Shown in pieces: positions 54,473 to 62,841 of a stretch of DNA of 64,000 nt (within the stretch, counting starts at the first letter, position 1; each line of letters opens with the position of its first letter). This DNA is from Leifsonia sp. TF02-11 (lineage in GTDB: Bacteria > Actinomycetota > Actinomycetes > Actinomycetales > Microbacteriaceae), in contig NZ_JAGEKP010000001.1 of assembly GCF_017565305.1 (NCBI RefSeq), positions 1-64,000 of the forward strand. Direction: 5' to 3'. A program made the translations under genes and the position numbers. The notes beneath the pieces were generated by a model. The model was not told the origin of the DNA and did not search any database. It saw only the letters and a program-made list of their open reading frames with translations.

Positions 54473-55635
54473 TTGGGCACCTCCAGCACCACGGTCGTCC
54501 CGCTGCCGGGCGACGAGAACAGTCGCGCGTTGCCCCCCACGTCGCGCAGGCGCGCGACGATGGACTCGGTGAAGCCGAGCCGGCCCTCCTCGATGCTCGC
54601 GACGTCGAATCCCTTGCCCGCGTCGGTGACCATAGCACGCACCGTCGTCTCGTCGTCCGTGATCGTCACGTGGGCCTCGTTCACTCCGGAGTGCCTGCGC
54701 ACGTTCTCGAGGCACTCGCCGAGGGCCAGCAGGAACGAGTCGAGGACGTCGCTCGGCAGCAGCACCTGACCGGCACCGTGCCAGTTGACCTCCAGTCCTA
54801 TCCTCCGGAAGCGCTGCTTCACCGACTCCAGAGTGTTGCCGAGCGTGGACTCCTCGACGGGCTTGAGACGGTAGTCGCCGGATCGGGTCGGATCCGGTGT
54901 GAAGCCGAGGCGCAGCTGGCGCAGGAGGGCGGCGTCCTCCGCGGCCTGCTCGCGCAGCGCGCCGACGCTGACGCCGACGCCGGAGTGGGCGAGCAGCGTG
55001 AGCGTGGCGAGCACAGTGTCGTGCAGGAGTCGCGCGCCCTGGCGGCGGCGCGCCTCGGTCTCGCTGGCCTGGCGCTCGACGCGGTAGGCGCGACTCATCG
55101 TCGAGATGCGCTTGAGCGCGCGCGGCACGGTGCGGGCCAGCCAGATGCCGGTGGCGGTGAGGGCGACCCAGCCCGCGATGATGAAGGCCAGGATCTCGAC
55201 GAGACGCGAGCCGGTGAACACAAGGGTCGTCACGCTGGCACCGAGCGTGACGACGCCGGCGAGGATGGTCACCGCGGTGCGGCGACGGGAGGTCGGCCCC
55301 AGCAGCGACACGCTGGCGACGCCCACCGCGCCGACCACGCCGATCGTGGTGACCGCCGACGGCCCGAGCTGCGCGCCCGGCAGCAGGTTCAGCAGGATGA
55401 TCCCGACGCCGGAGACGACGATCACGCACATCCATAGCGTCAGTCGGACGAGCGCGGCGAGCTGGAACTGCGCAACCCCCATGCAGGCGAGCAGCACCAG
55501 CGAAGCGAAGTAAAGGGGCAGCGGAATCGTGCCGGGGACGCTGAGGGTCAGCAGCGTCGTCGCGGTGGCGGCGAGGCCGACGGTGCGGGCGGTGGTGGCG
55601 AGAAGCCGATCACGCTCCTTCTGGATGCGCGACAT
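54469..55635 (-). CDS. Sensor histidine kinase, HisKA_3-like
   Basis: A 388-residue kinase with six membrane helices (about 13-170), a coiled linker, and a dimerisation helix with His205 in ARLLHDTVLATLTLLA, the HDTxL pattern of NarL-partner kinases. The ATPase domain has N-box LALGECLENVRRHSG and G-box VTDAGKGFD and GSGTTVVLEV. It starts 15 bases after the metX stop and is followed directly by the kinase-like protein and the LuxR regulator. Signal unknown. Confidence 0.92.
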   Translation of the reverse strand: MSRIQKERDRLLATTARTVGLAATATTLLTLSVPGTIPLPLYFASLVLLACMGVAQFQLAALVRLTLWMCVIVVSGVGIILLNLLPGAQLGPSAVTTIGVVGAVGVASVSLLGPTSRRRTAVTILAGVVTLGASVTTLVFTGSRLVEILAFIIAGWVALTATGIWLARTVPRALKRISTMSRAYRVERQASETEARRRQGARLLHDTVLATLTLLAHSGVGVSVGALREQAAEDAALLRQLRLGFTPDPTRSGDYRLKPVEESTLGNTLESVKQRFRRIGLEVNWHGAGQVLLPSDVLDSFLLALGECLENVRRHSGVNEAHVTITDDETTVRAMVTDAGKGFDVASIEEGRLGFTESIVARLRDVGGNARLFSSPGSGTTVVLEVPK

Positions 55636-55650
55636 GCCCCTCCGTTCCCG

Positions 55651-56856
55651 TCAGGCCGCGAACAGCCTCCTCAATTGCCCGGTGATGGCATCGTCTTCGA
55701 TCAGGAACGCGTCGTGACCGAAATCCGAGCGGATCACCACCGGAACTCTACCGTCGATCGTCTCAGGGAGGTGGGAGGCGATGAGCTCTTGTCCTTCGAC
55801 GGGGAACAGCCTGTCGCTGTCGATTCCGACCACGAGGGTGCGGGCGGTCACCCGGGAGAGCGCAGCGGCCAGCCCGCCGCGTCCGCGCCCGACATCGTGC
55901 GAGTTCATCGCCTCGACGAGCGTGAGATAGCTGTTCGCGTCGAAGCGGCGCGTGAACTTGTTGCCGTGGAAGTCGAGGTACGACTCGACGGCGAACCGGC
56001 CGCCGCCTCCGAGCGGGCTGATTCCGCTCTGCCACGCGCGTTCGAACCGCTCGTTGAGCTCGGACGGGCTGCGGTAGTTGAGCAGAGCCATTCGCCGGGC
56101 GAGCGCCAGCCCGCGGTGCGGTCCCTCGCCGTCCTTCTCGTCGTAGTAGTGGCCGCCGTGGAACAACGGATCGGTGCGAACGGCCTCGATCTGCACCGAG
56201 TTGAGCGCGATCTGGTCGGCGGTGGAGAACGGGGGAGCGGCGATCACGGCCAGCCGCTCGACGCGGTCGGGGAAGGAGACGGCCCACTCGAGCGCCTGCA
56301 TGCCGCCCATCGACCCGCCGATCACAGCGGCCCAGCGCTCCACGCCGATCGCATCGGCGAAGGCGGCCTGGGCGTTCACCTGGTCGCGGATGGTGGTGAA
56401 CGGGAACCGCGGGCCCCACTCGGCGCCGTCCGGCGCGATGGAGGCGGGGCCGGTGGTGCCCTGGCAGCCGCCGAGCATGTTGGGGACCACGACGAACCAG
56501 CGGTCGGTGTCGATCGCCTTGCCCGGACCGATGACGCCCTGCCACCAGCCTGCGGTCGGGTGCCCGGGGCCGGAGGCGCCGACGGCGTGGCTGTCGCCGG
56601 TGAGGGCGTGCAGCACCAGGACGGCGTTGTCGGCCTCCGGCGAGAGCTCGCCCCAGGTCTCGTAGGCGACGCGCACGAAGGGCAGGGTCTCTCCGCTCTC
56701 GAACGCGAACGCGCCGATGCCCGCGAACCGCCGCGACCCCTCCGGGTCGGACTCCTTCCACGCTCCGCTCGCCGGGGGCTTGCCCAGCAGCGATCGCGCC
56801 TGAGCCTCCGTGATGAAGCTCGAGGGTGCCGTGTCCGCCGAGGTCTGCCACTCCAT
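55651..56856 (-). CDS. metX: Homoserine O-acetyltransferase MetX
   Basis: A 401-residue alpha/beta-hydrolase-type acyltransferase that activates homoserine for methionine synthesis. Catalytic Ser is in AVIGGSMGGMQALEW, Asp in GIDSDRLFPVEGQ, His in DFGHDAFLIE; the N-terminal VRVAYETWGELSPEADNAVLVLHALTGDSH is diagnostic. MetY, which uses its product with sulfide, is encoded on the other strand 1.7 kb away, separated by a K+ channel and an SDR gene. Confidence 0.95.
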   Translation of the reverse strand: MEWQTSADTAPSSFITEAQARSLLGKPPASGAWKESDPEGSRRFAGIGAFAFESGETLPFVRVAYETWGELSPEADNAVLVLHALTGDSHAVGASGPGHPTAGWWQGVIGPGKAIDTDRWFVVVPNMLGGCQGTTGPASIAPDGAEWGPRFPFTTIRDQVNAQAAFADAIGVERWAAVIGGSMGGMQALEWAVSFPDRVERLAVIAAPPFSTADQIALNSVQIEAVRTDPLFHGGHYYDEKDGEGPHRGLALARRMALLNYRSPSELNERFERAWQSGISPLGGGGRFAVESYLDFHGNKFTRRFDANSYLTLVEAMNSHDVGRGRGGLAAALSRVTARTLVVGIDSDRLFPVEGQELIASHLPETIDGRVPVVIRSDFGHDAFLIEDDAITGQLRRLFAA

Positions 56857-56910
56857 GCGTTCATTCTCGCGGAGCGCGGGGGCGGACGGCGCACTGTTAC
56901 GGCGGGCGCG

Positions 56911-57627
56911 TCAGCGGGAGGTGCGGTCCGGCCCCGGGTCGTCGCCGTCGGCGTCCGCCCGGTGGTGCTCGTGTTCGTGCTCGCGCCGCCGCTCCCTCGC
57001 CTGCTGCGTCTGCTCGCTGAGGTAGCTCACGATCGTGGCGCTCGCGGTTCCGACGATCGCGATCCCGCCGATCATCAGGACGACCGCCAGCAGCCTGCCG
57101 GTCAGCGTCACCGGGTAGTAGTCGCCGTAGCCGACGGTCGCCATCGTGACGCACGCCCACCACAGCGAGTCGCCGAACGAGTGGATGTTCGAGCCGGGGG
57201 CGTAGCGCTCCACCTGGTAGACCGCGAGCGAGATGACGTAGATGAACATCAGCACGAACGTGCCGGCGATCACGAGGACGCGCCTGCGCAGGTGGCTGCC
57301 GGAGTTGCCGCGCAGGCTCGGCAGCCGGAACAGGTCGACGATCAGCCGGAACGGCCGCGCGACCGGGATGAGCACCGAGAGCAGGTCGACGACGTTGTGG
57401 CGCACGAAGTCGCCCTTGTCAGCGGCGAGGCGCAGACGCACGATGTAGTCCACCAGGAACGCCACCCAGATCAAGGCGAGCAGCCCGATCAGCAGCCGGT
57501 AGAGGCCCTCCGACATGCTCGGATCGAGCACCGTCCACGAGTAGGCGATCAGGAACGCGACGCTCGCGAGGATGCCCGGCCACACCGTGGCCGCCTCCCA
57601 CCGCTTGCGTCTCGCGTCGTCCGACAT
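56911..57627 (-). CDS. Voltage-gated-like potassium channel
   Basis: A 238-residue channel subunit. Six helices are predicted; S4-like segment ARPFRLIVDLFRLPSLR has spaced arginines, and the pore loop SLWWACVTMATVGYGDYYPVT carries the K+ selectivity filter TVGYGD. The C-terminus is short and charged with His-Glu runs (HEHEHH), and no RCK domain is seen. ATG at 57625-57627 follows the SDR stop by 17 bases. Confidence 0.93.
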   Translation of the reverse strand: MSDDARRKRWEAATVWPGILASVAFLIAYSWTVLDPSMSEGLYRLLIGLLALIWVAFLVDYIVRLRLAADKGDFVRHNVVDLLSVLIPVARPFRLIVDLFRLPSLRGNSGSHLRRRVLVIAGTFVLMFIYVISLAVYQVERYAPGSNIHSFGDSLWWACVTMATVGYGDYYPVTLTGRLLAVVLMIGGIAIVGTASATIVSYLSEQTQQARERRREHEHEHHRADADGDDPGPDRTSR

Positions 57628-57644
57628 GTCCGTCCCGGAGCTCC

Positions 57645-58421
57645 TCAGTCCTTGACCGCCAGGCGGCCCTTGGCGAAGCGGTGAGGAGCCGCCTGCGCCA
57701 CCGGCTTCACCACGATCAGGTCGAGGTCGACGTGCCGGGGCAGCTCGAGCGCGTGCACGATGGTCTCCGCGATGTCCTCGGCGGTGAGCGGCTCCGGCAC
57801 GTCCTCGTAGACCGCGTCCCGACGCGCCCGGTCGCCGCCGAACCGAACGAGCGAGAACTCCTCGGTGGCGACCATCCCCGGCGCCACCTCGACGACCCGG
57901 ATGGGCTCGCCGTTCAGCTCCAGGCGCAGCACCTCGGTGAGCGCGTGCTGGGCGAACTTGGCGGCGTTGTAGCCTCCGCCGCCCGCATAGGCGGTGTGGC
58001 CCGCGATCGACGTGAGGTTCAGGATGTCGGCGTGGCCGGACTCCCTGGCCCCCTCGCGCAACAGCGGCAGCAGAGCACTGATCACGCGCTTGGTGCCGAG
58101 CACGTTGATCTCGAACATCCACACCCAGTCGTCGGTGCTGGAGGCCTCGACCGAGTCGAGGCCCTTGGCCCCGCCCGCGTTGTTGACGAGCGCGTGGATC
58201 GGGCCGGTCGCCGCGAGGTGGTCGCGCAGCGCGTCGACGTCCTCCTGGCGGGTCAGGTCGGCGGCGAAGACGTCTGCGCCGGTCTCGGCGGCCAGGTCGT
58301 CGAGGCGGTCCCGGCGGCGGGCGACGCCCACGACCTCCCAGCCCCGTTCGCGGAAGAGGCGGACCGTCGCCGCACCGATCCCCGAACTCGCTCCCGTCAC
58401 GACCACACGCCTGCTGCTCAT
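57645..58421 (-). CDS. Short-chain dehydrogenase/reductase (YdfG-like)
   Basis: A 258-residue classical SDR. Cofactor loop TGASSGIG, NNAG strand, catalytic Ser in LNLTSIAG and Tyr/Lys in YNAAK are all present; the sequence GGAKGLDSVE and AGGGGYNAAKFAQHALTE resemble the YdfG group acting on serine and 3-hydroxy acids. Substrate not determined. ATG 58421 (MSSRRVVVTGAS) chosen over the GTG at 58436 because the fold begins at once. Divergent from metY, 132 bases away. Confidence 0.92.
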   Translation of the reverse strand: MSSRRVVVTGASSGIGAATVRLFRERGWEVVGVARRRDRLDDLAAETGADVFAADLTRQEDVDALRDHLAATGPIHALVNNAGGAKGLDSVEASSTDDWVWMFEINVLGTKRVISALLPLLREGARESGHADILNLTSIAGHTAYAGGGGYNAAKFAQHALTEVLRLELNGEPIRVVEVAPGMVATEEFSLVRFGGDRARRDAVYEDVPEPLTAEDIAETIVHALELPRHVDLDLIVVKPVAQAAPHRFAKGRLAVKD

Positions 58422-58553
58422 GCTGCATATTCTCACGGGTTACGGCATGTTTCGGCAGCGTTGCCCGCGCGGGGCCGCGAGTCTAGCGTGTTACCGACCA
58501 CCGAACGGTGCCCCACCCGAGCAAGGCCATCACCCGAACGAGGAGCTCACGCC

Positions 58554-59876
58554 ATGACCGATGCCGCCACCTGGCAGTTCGAGACCAAGCAGATCCACAG
58601 CGGTGCTGCACCCGACCCGGTGACCAACGCGCGCGCCACCCCGATCTACCAGACCACCTCCTACGTGTTCAACAACGCGGAGCACGCCAAGAACCTGTTC
58701 GCGCTCGCCGAGTTCGGCAACATCTACACGCGCATCCAGAACCCGACCCAGGCGGTCGTCGAGGAGCGCGTCGCCGCGCTCGAAGGGGGCACCGGAGCCC
58801 TCCTCGTCGCGTCGGGCCAGGCGGCGGAGACCTTCGCCGTGCTGAACATCGCGCAGGCCGGCGACCACATCGTGTCGTCGAGCTCCATCTACGGCGGCAC
58901 GTACAACCTGTTCAAGTACACGCTCGCCAAGCTGGGCATCGAGACCACGTTCGTCGAGAACCAGGACGACGCCGAGGAGTGGCGCCGCGCGGTCCGCCCG
59001 AACACCAAGCTGTTCTTCGCCGAGACCATCGGCAACCCGAAGATCAACATCCTCGACATCGAACTCGTCGCCGGAGTGGCGCACGAGTCCGGTGTGCCGC
59101 TGATCGTCGACAACACCATCGCGACGCCGTACCTGATCCGCCCGTTCGAGCACGGCGCCGACATCATCGTGCACTCCGCCACCAAGTTCCTCGGCGGCCA
59201 CGGCACGGTCATCGGCGGCGTGGTCGTCGACGGCGGGACGTTCGAGTGGTCGAAGAACGCCGAGAAGTTCCCCGGCCTGACCCAGCCGGACCCGTCGTAC
59301 CACGGAGCGGTCTACACCGCGGCCGTCGGTGACGGCCTCGCCTACATCATCAAGGCCCGCGTGCAGCTGCTGCGCGACCTCGGATCGGCGATCGCGCCGG
59401 CCAGCGCCTGGCAGCTCATCCAGGGCATCGAGACCCTGTCGCTGCGGGTGGAGCGCCACACGCAGAACGCGCAGGAGATCGCGGAGTTCCTGGAGGCGCA
59501 CCCCGACGTCGCGTCGGTCAACTACTCCGGCCTGCCGACCAGCCCCTGGTACGCCGCCGCCAACAAGTACGCCCCGAAGGGCGTCGGCGCGGTGCTCTCG
59601 TTCGAGCTCAAGGGCGGTGTGGATGCCGGTGCGGCGCTGGTCGACAACCTGTCGCTGTTCAGCCACCTGGCGAACATCGGCGACGTGCGCAGCCTGGTCA
59701 TCCACCCGGCGTCGACCACGCACTCGCAGCTGACCCCGGAGCAGCAGCTCACCGCGGGCGTCACGCCGGGCCTGGTGCGCCTCTCGGTCGGCCTCGAGAA
59801 CATCGACGACCTGAAGGCCGACCTCACCGCCGGCCTCGCCGCCGCCCGCGCGGTGGTCGAAGCCTCCCGCGTCTGA
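58554..59876 (+). CDS. metY: O-acetylhomoserine sulfhydrylase (bifunctional aminocarboxypropyltransferase) MetY
   Basis: A 440-residue PLP enzyme that makes homocysteine from O-acetylhomoserine and sulfide. The PLP lysine is in HSATKFLGGHG; ASGQAAETFAVLNI and FAETIGNPKINILDIE are family blocks. AGGAG sits ~8 bases before the ATG at 58554. The 117-base upstream region has a small CACCG/CGGTG hairpin but no recognised S-adenosylmethionine riboswitch. A conserved long hairpin follows the stop. Confidence 0.95.
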   Translation: MTDAATWQFETKQIHSGAAPDPVTNARATPIYQTTSYVFNNAEHAKNLFALAEFGNIYTRIQNPTQAVVEERVAALEGGTGALLVASGQAAETFAVLNIAQAGDHIVSSSSIYGGTYNLFKYTLAKLGIETTFVENQDDAEEWRRAVRPNTKLFFAETIGNPKINILDIELVAGVAHESGVPLIVDNTIATPYLIRPFEHGADIIVHSATKFLGGHGTVIGGVVVDGGTFEWSKNAEKFPGLTQPDPSYHGAVYTAAVGDGLAYIIKARVQLLRDLGSAIAPASAWQLIQGIETLSLRVERHTQNAQEIAEFLEAHPDVASVNYSGLPTSPWYAAANKYAPKGVGAVLSFELKGGVDAGAALVDNLSLFSHLANIGDVRSLVIHPASTTHSQLTPEQQLTAGVTPGLVRLSVGLENIDDLKADLTAGLAAARAVVEASRV

Positions 59877-59888
59877 CGCAAACCACTG

Positions 59889-59947
59889 CCGAGGGGCACG
59901 TCGTTGTCACTCTTCCGCCCGGAAAGTGACGACGACGTGCCCCTCGG
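59889..59947. terminator. Conserved long hairpin, copy 4
   Basis: Arms 59889-59917 and 59920-59947 pair with one bulge. The core GGGGCACGTCGTTGTCAC is a diverged form of the other copies; changes on one arm (cac/gtg) are matched on the other, so the stem rather than the sequence is preserved. It follows metY by 12 bases and faces the nucleotidyltransferase gene. Confidence 0.82.
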
Positions 59948-59964
59948 TGCGTGTGGATGACGCG

Positions 59965-60756
59965 TCAGGCGCGCGCGAGCGCGACGCAGGCCCGGAGGAG
60001 GGCGATGGACTCGCGCGCGTCCGCGGTCGTGAACGTCTGGCGGTCGCCTGCGCGGTCGCGCACGGCGCGGTCGAGGAGGTCGGCGTGCTCGGGCCAGCGT
60101 TCGGCGGCCGCGCGGGCGGCGGCGGTCTTCGACACGATCCGCCCGGTCTCCATCGTCTCCACCAGCCGGATCGGCCCGAGCACCAGCCAGCGCACGGTCT
60201 CCGAGCGCACGGTATCGCCCTCCGCGCGGTCGGCGAGCTCGGCCTCCGCACTGTCGCCGATGCGGTCCCAGTAGTCGACGAGGTTGGCGCGCGAGTGCGC
60301 GACGATTCCCGTAGCGGTGCCGGGATGGCGGTCGGCAGCCGGTGTCCAGATCACGTCGCCGCCGTCGGCGATTCCCTGAACGCCGTCCTCCAGCTCCCGC
60401 CAGGTAACCCAGCTCAGCTGGCCGCCCGCGAGCGCGGAGACCAACACGCCCTCGACCACCTGCGGCGCCGTCTGCACCGACTCCGGACCGCGGGCGATCT
60501 CCGACTCGGTCAGGTAGACGCCGTCGATGTGCGGCGTCGACTCCGCGTGCAGGGTGGCGAGCGCGGGGAGGTCGTCCACGGGGTCGCGCGTGACCACGAA
60601 CACCACGTCGATGTCGCTGACCCCGTCGTGCCAGTCGTCGGTCGCCGCCGAGCCGGTGACGACGGCGCGGCTGACCAGACCGGGGGCGATGCGCCGCTGT
60701 TCGAGGAGGAAACGGGTGAGAGCCTCACCGACCTGCGGCGGTAGTGGAGTGTCCAT
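59965..60756 (-). CDS. Nucleotidyltransferase, aminoglycoside adenylyltransferase-like (AadA/DUF4111)
   Basis: A 263-residue protein with the nucleotidyltransferase motif GSAATDDWHDGVSDIDVVFVV (GSxxxD...DxD), then a helical C-terminal DUF4111 domain as in AadA/ANT(3'')-like enzymes. AadA-type proteins adenylylate streptomycin/spectinomycin, but chromosomal homologues in actinobacteria often have unknown substrates; resistance is not shown by sequence alone. ATG at 60756 used; a GTG three codons earlier is possible. Gap of 21 bases to the MFS gene upstream on the same strand suggests co-transcription. Confidence 0.85.
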   Translation of the reverse strand: MDTPLPPQVGEALTRFLLEQRRIAPGLVSRAVVTGSAATDDWHDGVSDIDVVFVVTRDPVDDLPALATLHAESTPHIDGVYLTESEIARGPESVQTAPQVVEGVLVSALAGGQLSWVTWRELEDGVQGIADGGDVIWTPAADRHPGTATGIVAHSRANLVDYWDRIGDSAEAELADRAEGDTVRSETVRWLVLGPIRLVETMETGRIVSKTAAARAAAERWPEHADLLDRAVRDRAGDRQTFTTADARESIALLRACVALARA

Positions 60757-60777
60757 CGTTCCCACTGTCTCGTCCGG

Positions 60778-62238
60778 TCAGACGATCGCAGCCTCCGCGT
60801 CGGCGAATGCCAGGCGCGGTACGAAGAAGAGGAGGATCGCGGCCACGAGCGCGCCGAGGCCGCAGATCGTCCAGACCAGCATGTAGCCGAACAGGCTCGC
60901 GGCGGTGGCCGTGACCGTGGCCGCGCCCGTCAGCAGCACGACACCGAACACGGCCGAGGCGAACGAGCCTCCGATCGTCTTGGTCGTGTTGGTCATCGCG
61001 GTGGCGACGCCCGTCTGCCCGCGTGGAGCTGCGGCCGCCGCGGCGGCGGGGAGCGCACCGACCAGCGCACCGGAGCCGATTCCCGCGATCGCCATGTTGG
61101 TGAACACCTGCCACGTCTCCGCGTGGAACGGCAGGAACAGGAGGTAGCCGATCGCCACCAGGAATGACGCCGCGATGAGGGTGACGCGCGGGTTCAGCCA
61201 CGACGACACCAGCGGGAAGAGCACGGCGCCCACGATCATCGAGATCAGGTACGCGCCGATCAGAATGCTGCGCTGGCCGGCACTGAGGCCCAGACCGTAG
61301 CCGTTGACGGGATCCGTTCCCGCGAACGTGCTGAGCGGTGCCTGGGCGCCGAGGAGGCTGATCCCGATGAGGCCGGCCGTCAGCTGGACCGGCCACATGT
61401 TCGGCCGGCGCATCACGCGGAGGTCGATGGCCGGATCCTTCTGCTTCAGCTCCCAGCGCCCAAACGGCAGGAACGCGACGACACCGAGCAGGATGAGAGC
61501 CCAGACCCACCAGGTGCCCACCCCGTTGATCCGGAGGAAGGTCAGCCCGGAGGTGATCAGCAGCAGAGCCAGCGTCAGGAGCAGGAAGCCGACGCCGTCG
61601 AGCGTGCGGCCGCGGACCGGCTCCGACTCCGGCACCCCGAACAGGATGGCGAAGAACACCAGCGTGACCGCCACGGCCGGCACCATGAGCGTCAGGGCGA
61701 CGTTCTGACCGAGCGCCTCGAAGAGCAGGCCGGCGCCGATCGCGCCGACGATCGCACCGACCTCCAGAGCCACCACCAGCAGGCCGGCGGCGCGGCGGGT
61801 GCGCGACGCGGCCGTGCCCGTCCGGCGGCCGCGGTCGAAGATCAGCGCGATCTCCAACGGCAGCCAGACCACGTAGAAGCCCTGCAGCGCGAACGCGAGG
61901 AGGTAGGTCGGGAAGTCGTGCGAGAAGGCGAGAGCCCAGCTGGCGAGCGCTGTGAGGACTGTGGCGATCAGCAGGATGCGCTTGTGACCGAACATGTCGC
62001 CCAGCTTGGCGAGCACAGGGACGACCAGCGCGGAGAGCAGCAGCTGGGCCGCCTCGAACCAGTTGTAGTCGGCGTCGTGGATGCCGAGGTGCTTGACGAT
62101 GTCGGAGATCAGCGGCACGTAATAGCCCTGCAGGATGCCGCTGGTGAGCTCGACCAGGGCGAGCCAGCCGATGAGGGCCGCCGTCGCGCCGATCGCGGTG
62201 GTCGCCCGACGCTGGCCGACGGTCTTCTCCGATGTCAT
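60778..62238 (-). CDS. MFS transporter
   Basis: A 486-residue transporter with about 14 helices. Motif A is LGDMFGHKRILLIATVL; the first helix region ends QGYYVPLISDIVKHLGIHDADYNWFEAAQ. Substrate unknown. It probably forms a unit with the nucleotidyltransferase gene that follows (21-base gap). Divergent from the phosphoribosyltransferase gene with only 42 bases between starts. Confidence 0.91.
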   Translation of the reverse strand: MTSEKTVGQRRATTAIGATAALIGWLALVELTSGILQGYYVPLISDIVKHLGIHDADYNWFEAAQLLLSALVVPVLAKLGDMFGHKRILLIATVLTALASWALAFSHDFPTYLLAFALQGFYVVWLPLEIALIFDRGRRTGTAASRTRRAAGLLVVALEVGAIVGAIGAGLLFEALGQNVALTLMVPAVAVTLVFFAILFGVPESEPVRGRTLDGVGFLLLTLALLLITSGLTFLRINGVGTWWVWALILLGVVAFLPFGRWELKQKDPAIDLRVMRRPNMWPVQLTAGLIGISLLGAQAPLSTFAGTDPVNGYGLGLSAGQRSILIGAYLISMIVGAVLFPLVSSWLNPRVTLIAASFLVAIGYLLFLPFHAETWQVFTNMAIAGIGSGALVGALPAAAAAAAPRGQTGVATAMTNTTKTIGGSFASAVFGVVLLTGAATVTATAASLFGYMLVWTICGLGALVAAILLFFVPRLAFADAEAAIV

Positions 62239-62268
62239 GCGCGGATGCTAACACCTGCCTCGCCCTTG

Positions 62269-62274
62269 TACGGT
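62269..62274 (+). promoter_or_regulatory. -10 box for leaderless phosphoribosyltransferase mRNA
   Basis: TACGGT ends six bases before the GTG at 62281, with no ribosome site in between, as expected for a leaderless message. Confidence 0.5.
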
Positions 62275-62280
62275 AGAGAC

Positions 62281-62802
62281 GTGGCCAGCGAACTCGACGA
62301 TTCAGGTACAGGCGTTCTCGCGGAGACCGAACGGGAGGTCCTGGGCTGGCTCGAGTTCGGCGAGGCGTCGCGTCATCTCGCCGGGGAGGTCGTCGAATCC
62401 GGCTTCGAACCCGACATGGTCGTGGCCATCGCGCGCGGCGGCCTGCTGCTCGCCGGTGCCATCTCGTACGCCCTCGGCATCAAGGCGTGCGGCGCGCTCA
62501 ACGTGGAGTTCTACACGGGCGTCGACTCGCGCCTTCCCGAGCCGGTGGTGCTGCCTCCGATGCTCGACTCCTCCGCCCTCGAGGCCAAGCGGGTGCTGCT
62601 GGTCGACGACGTGTCCGATTCCGGCCGAACCCTCGCCCTGGTGGTCGACCTGATCGCGGCCTCCGGTGCCGACGTGCGCACCGTGTGCCTCTACTCGAAG
62701 CCGCACACCGTGCTCGAGCCCGATTTCGTCTGGCGTCGCACCGACCGCTGGATCACCTTCCCCTGGTCGGCGCTCCCGCCCGTCACCTCCGCCACGCACT
62801 GA
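62281..62802 (+). CDS. Type I phosphoribosyltransferase (COG2236-like)
   Basis: A 173-residue phosphoribosyltransferase-fold protein. The PRPP-binding motif is VLLVDDVSDSGRTLALVVDLI, preceded by the start VVAIARGGLLLAG, and the C-terminal YSKPHTVLEPDFVWRRTDRWITFPW is typical of the predicted purine/xanthine phosphoribosyltransferases of COG2236. The natural base is not known. ung follows after 39 bases and may be on the same transcript. Confidence 0.88.
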   Translation: MASELDDSGTGVLAETEREVLGWLEFGEASRHLAGEVVESGFEPDMVVAIARGGLLLAGAISYALGIKACGALNVEFYTGVDSRLPEPVVLPPMLDSSALEAKRVLLVDDVSDSGRTLALVVDLIAASGADVRTVCLYSKPHTVLEPDFVWRRTDRWITFPWSALPPVTSATH

Positions 62803-62841
62803 GCGTCGTGGCCCCGAAGCTCTGATGGCACGGAAACTCTG

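Noticed and set aside
58437-58553. S-adenosylmethionine riboswitch upstream of metY (and 56857-56910 upstream of metX)
   Set aside because: No SAM-I, SAM-II or SAM-IV core could be recognised; only a short CACCG/CGGTG hairpin is seen.
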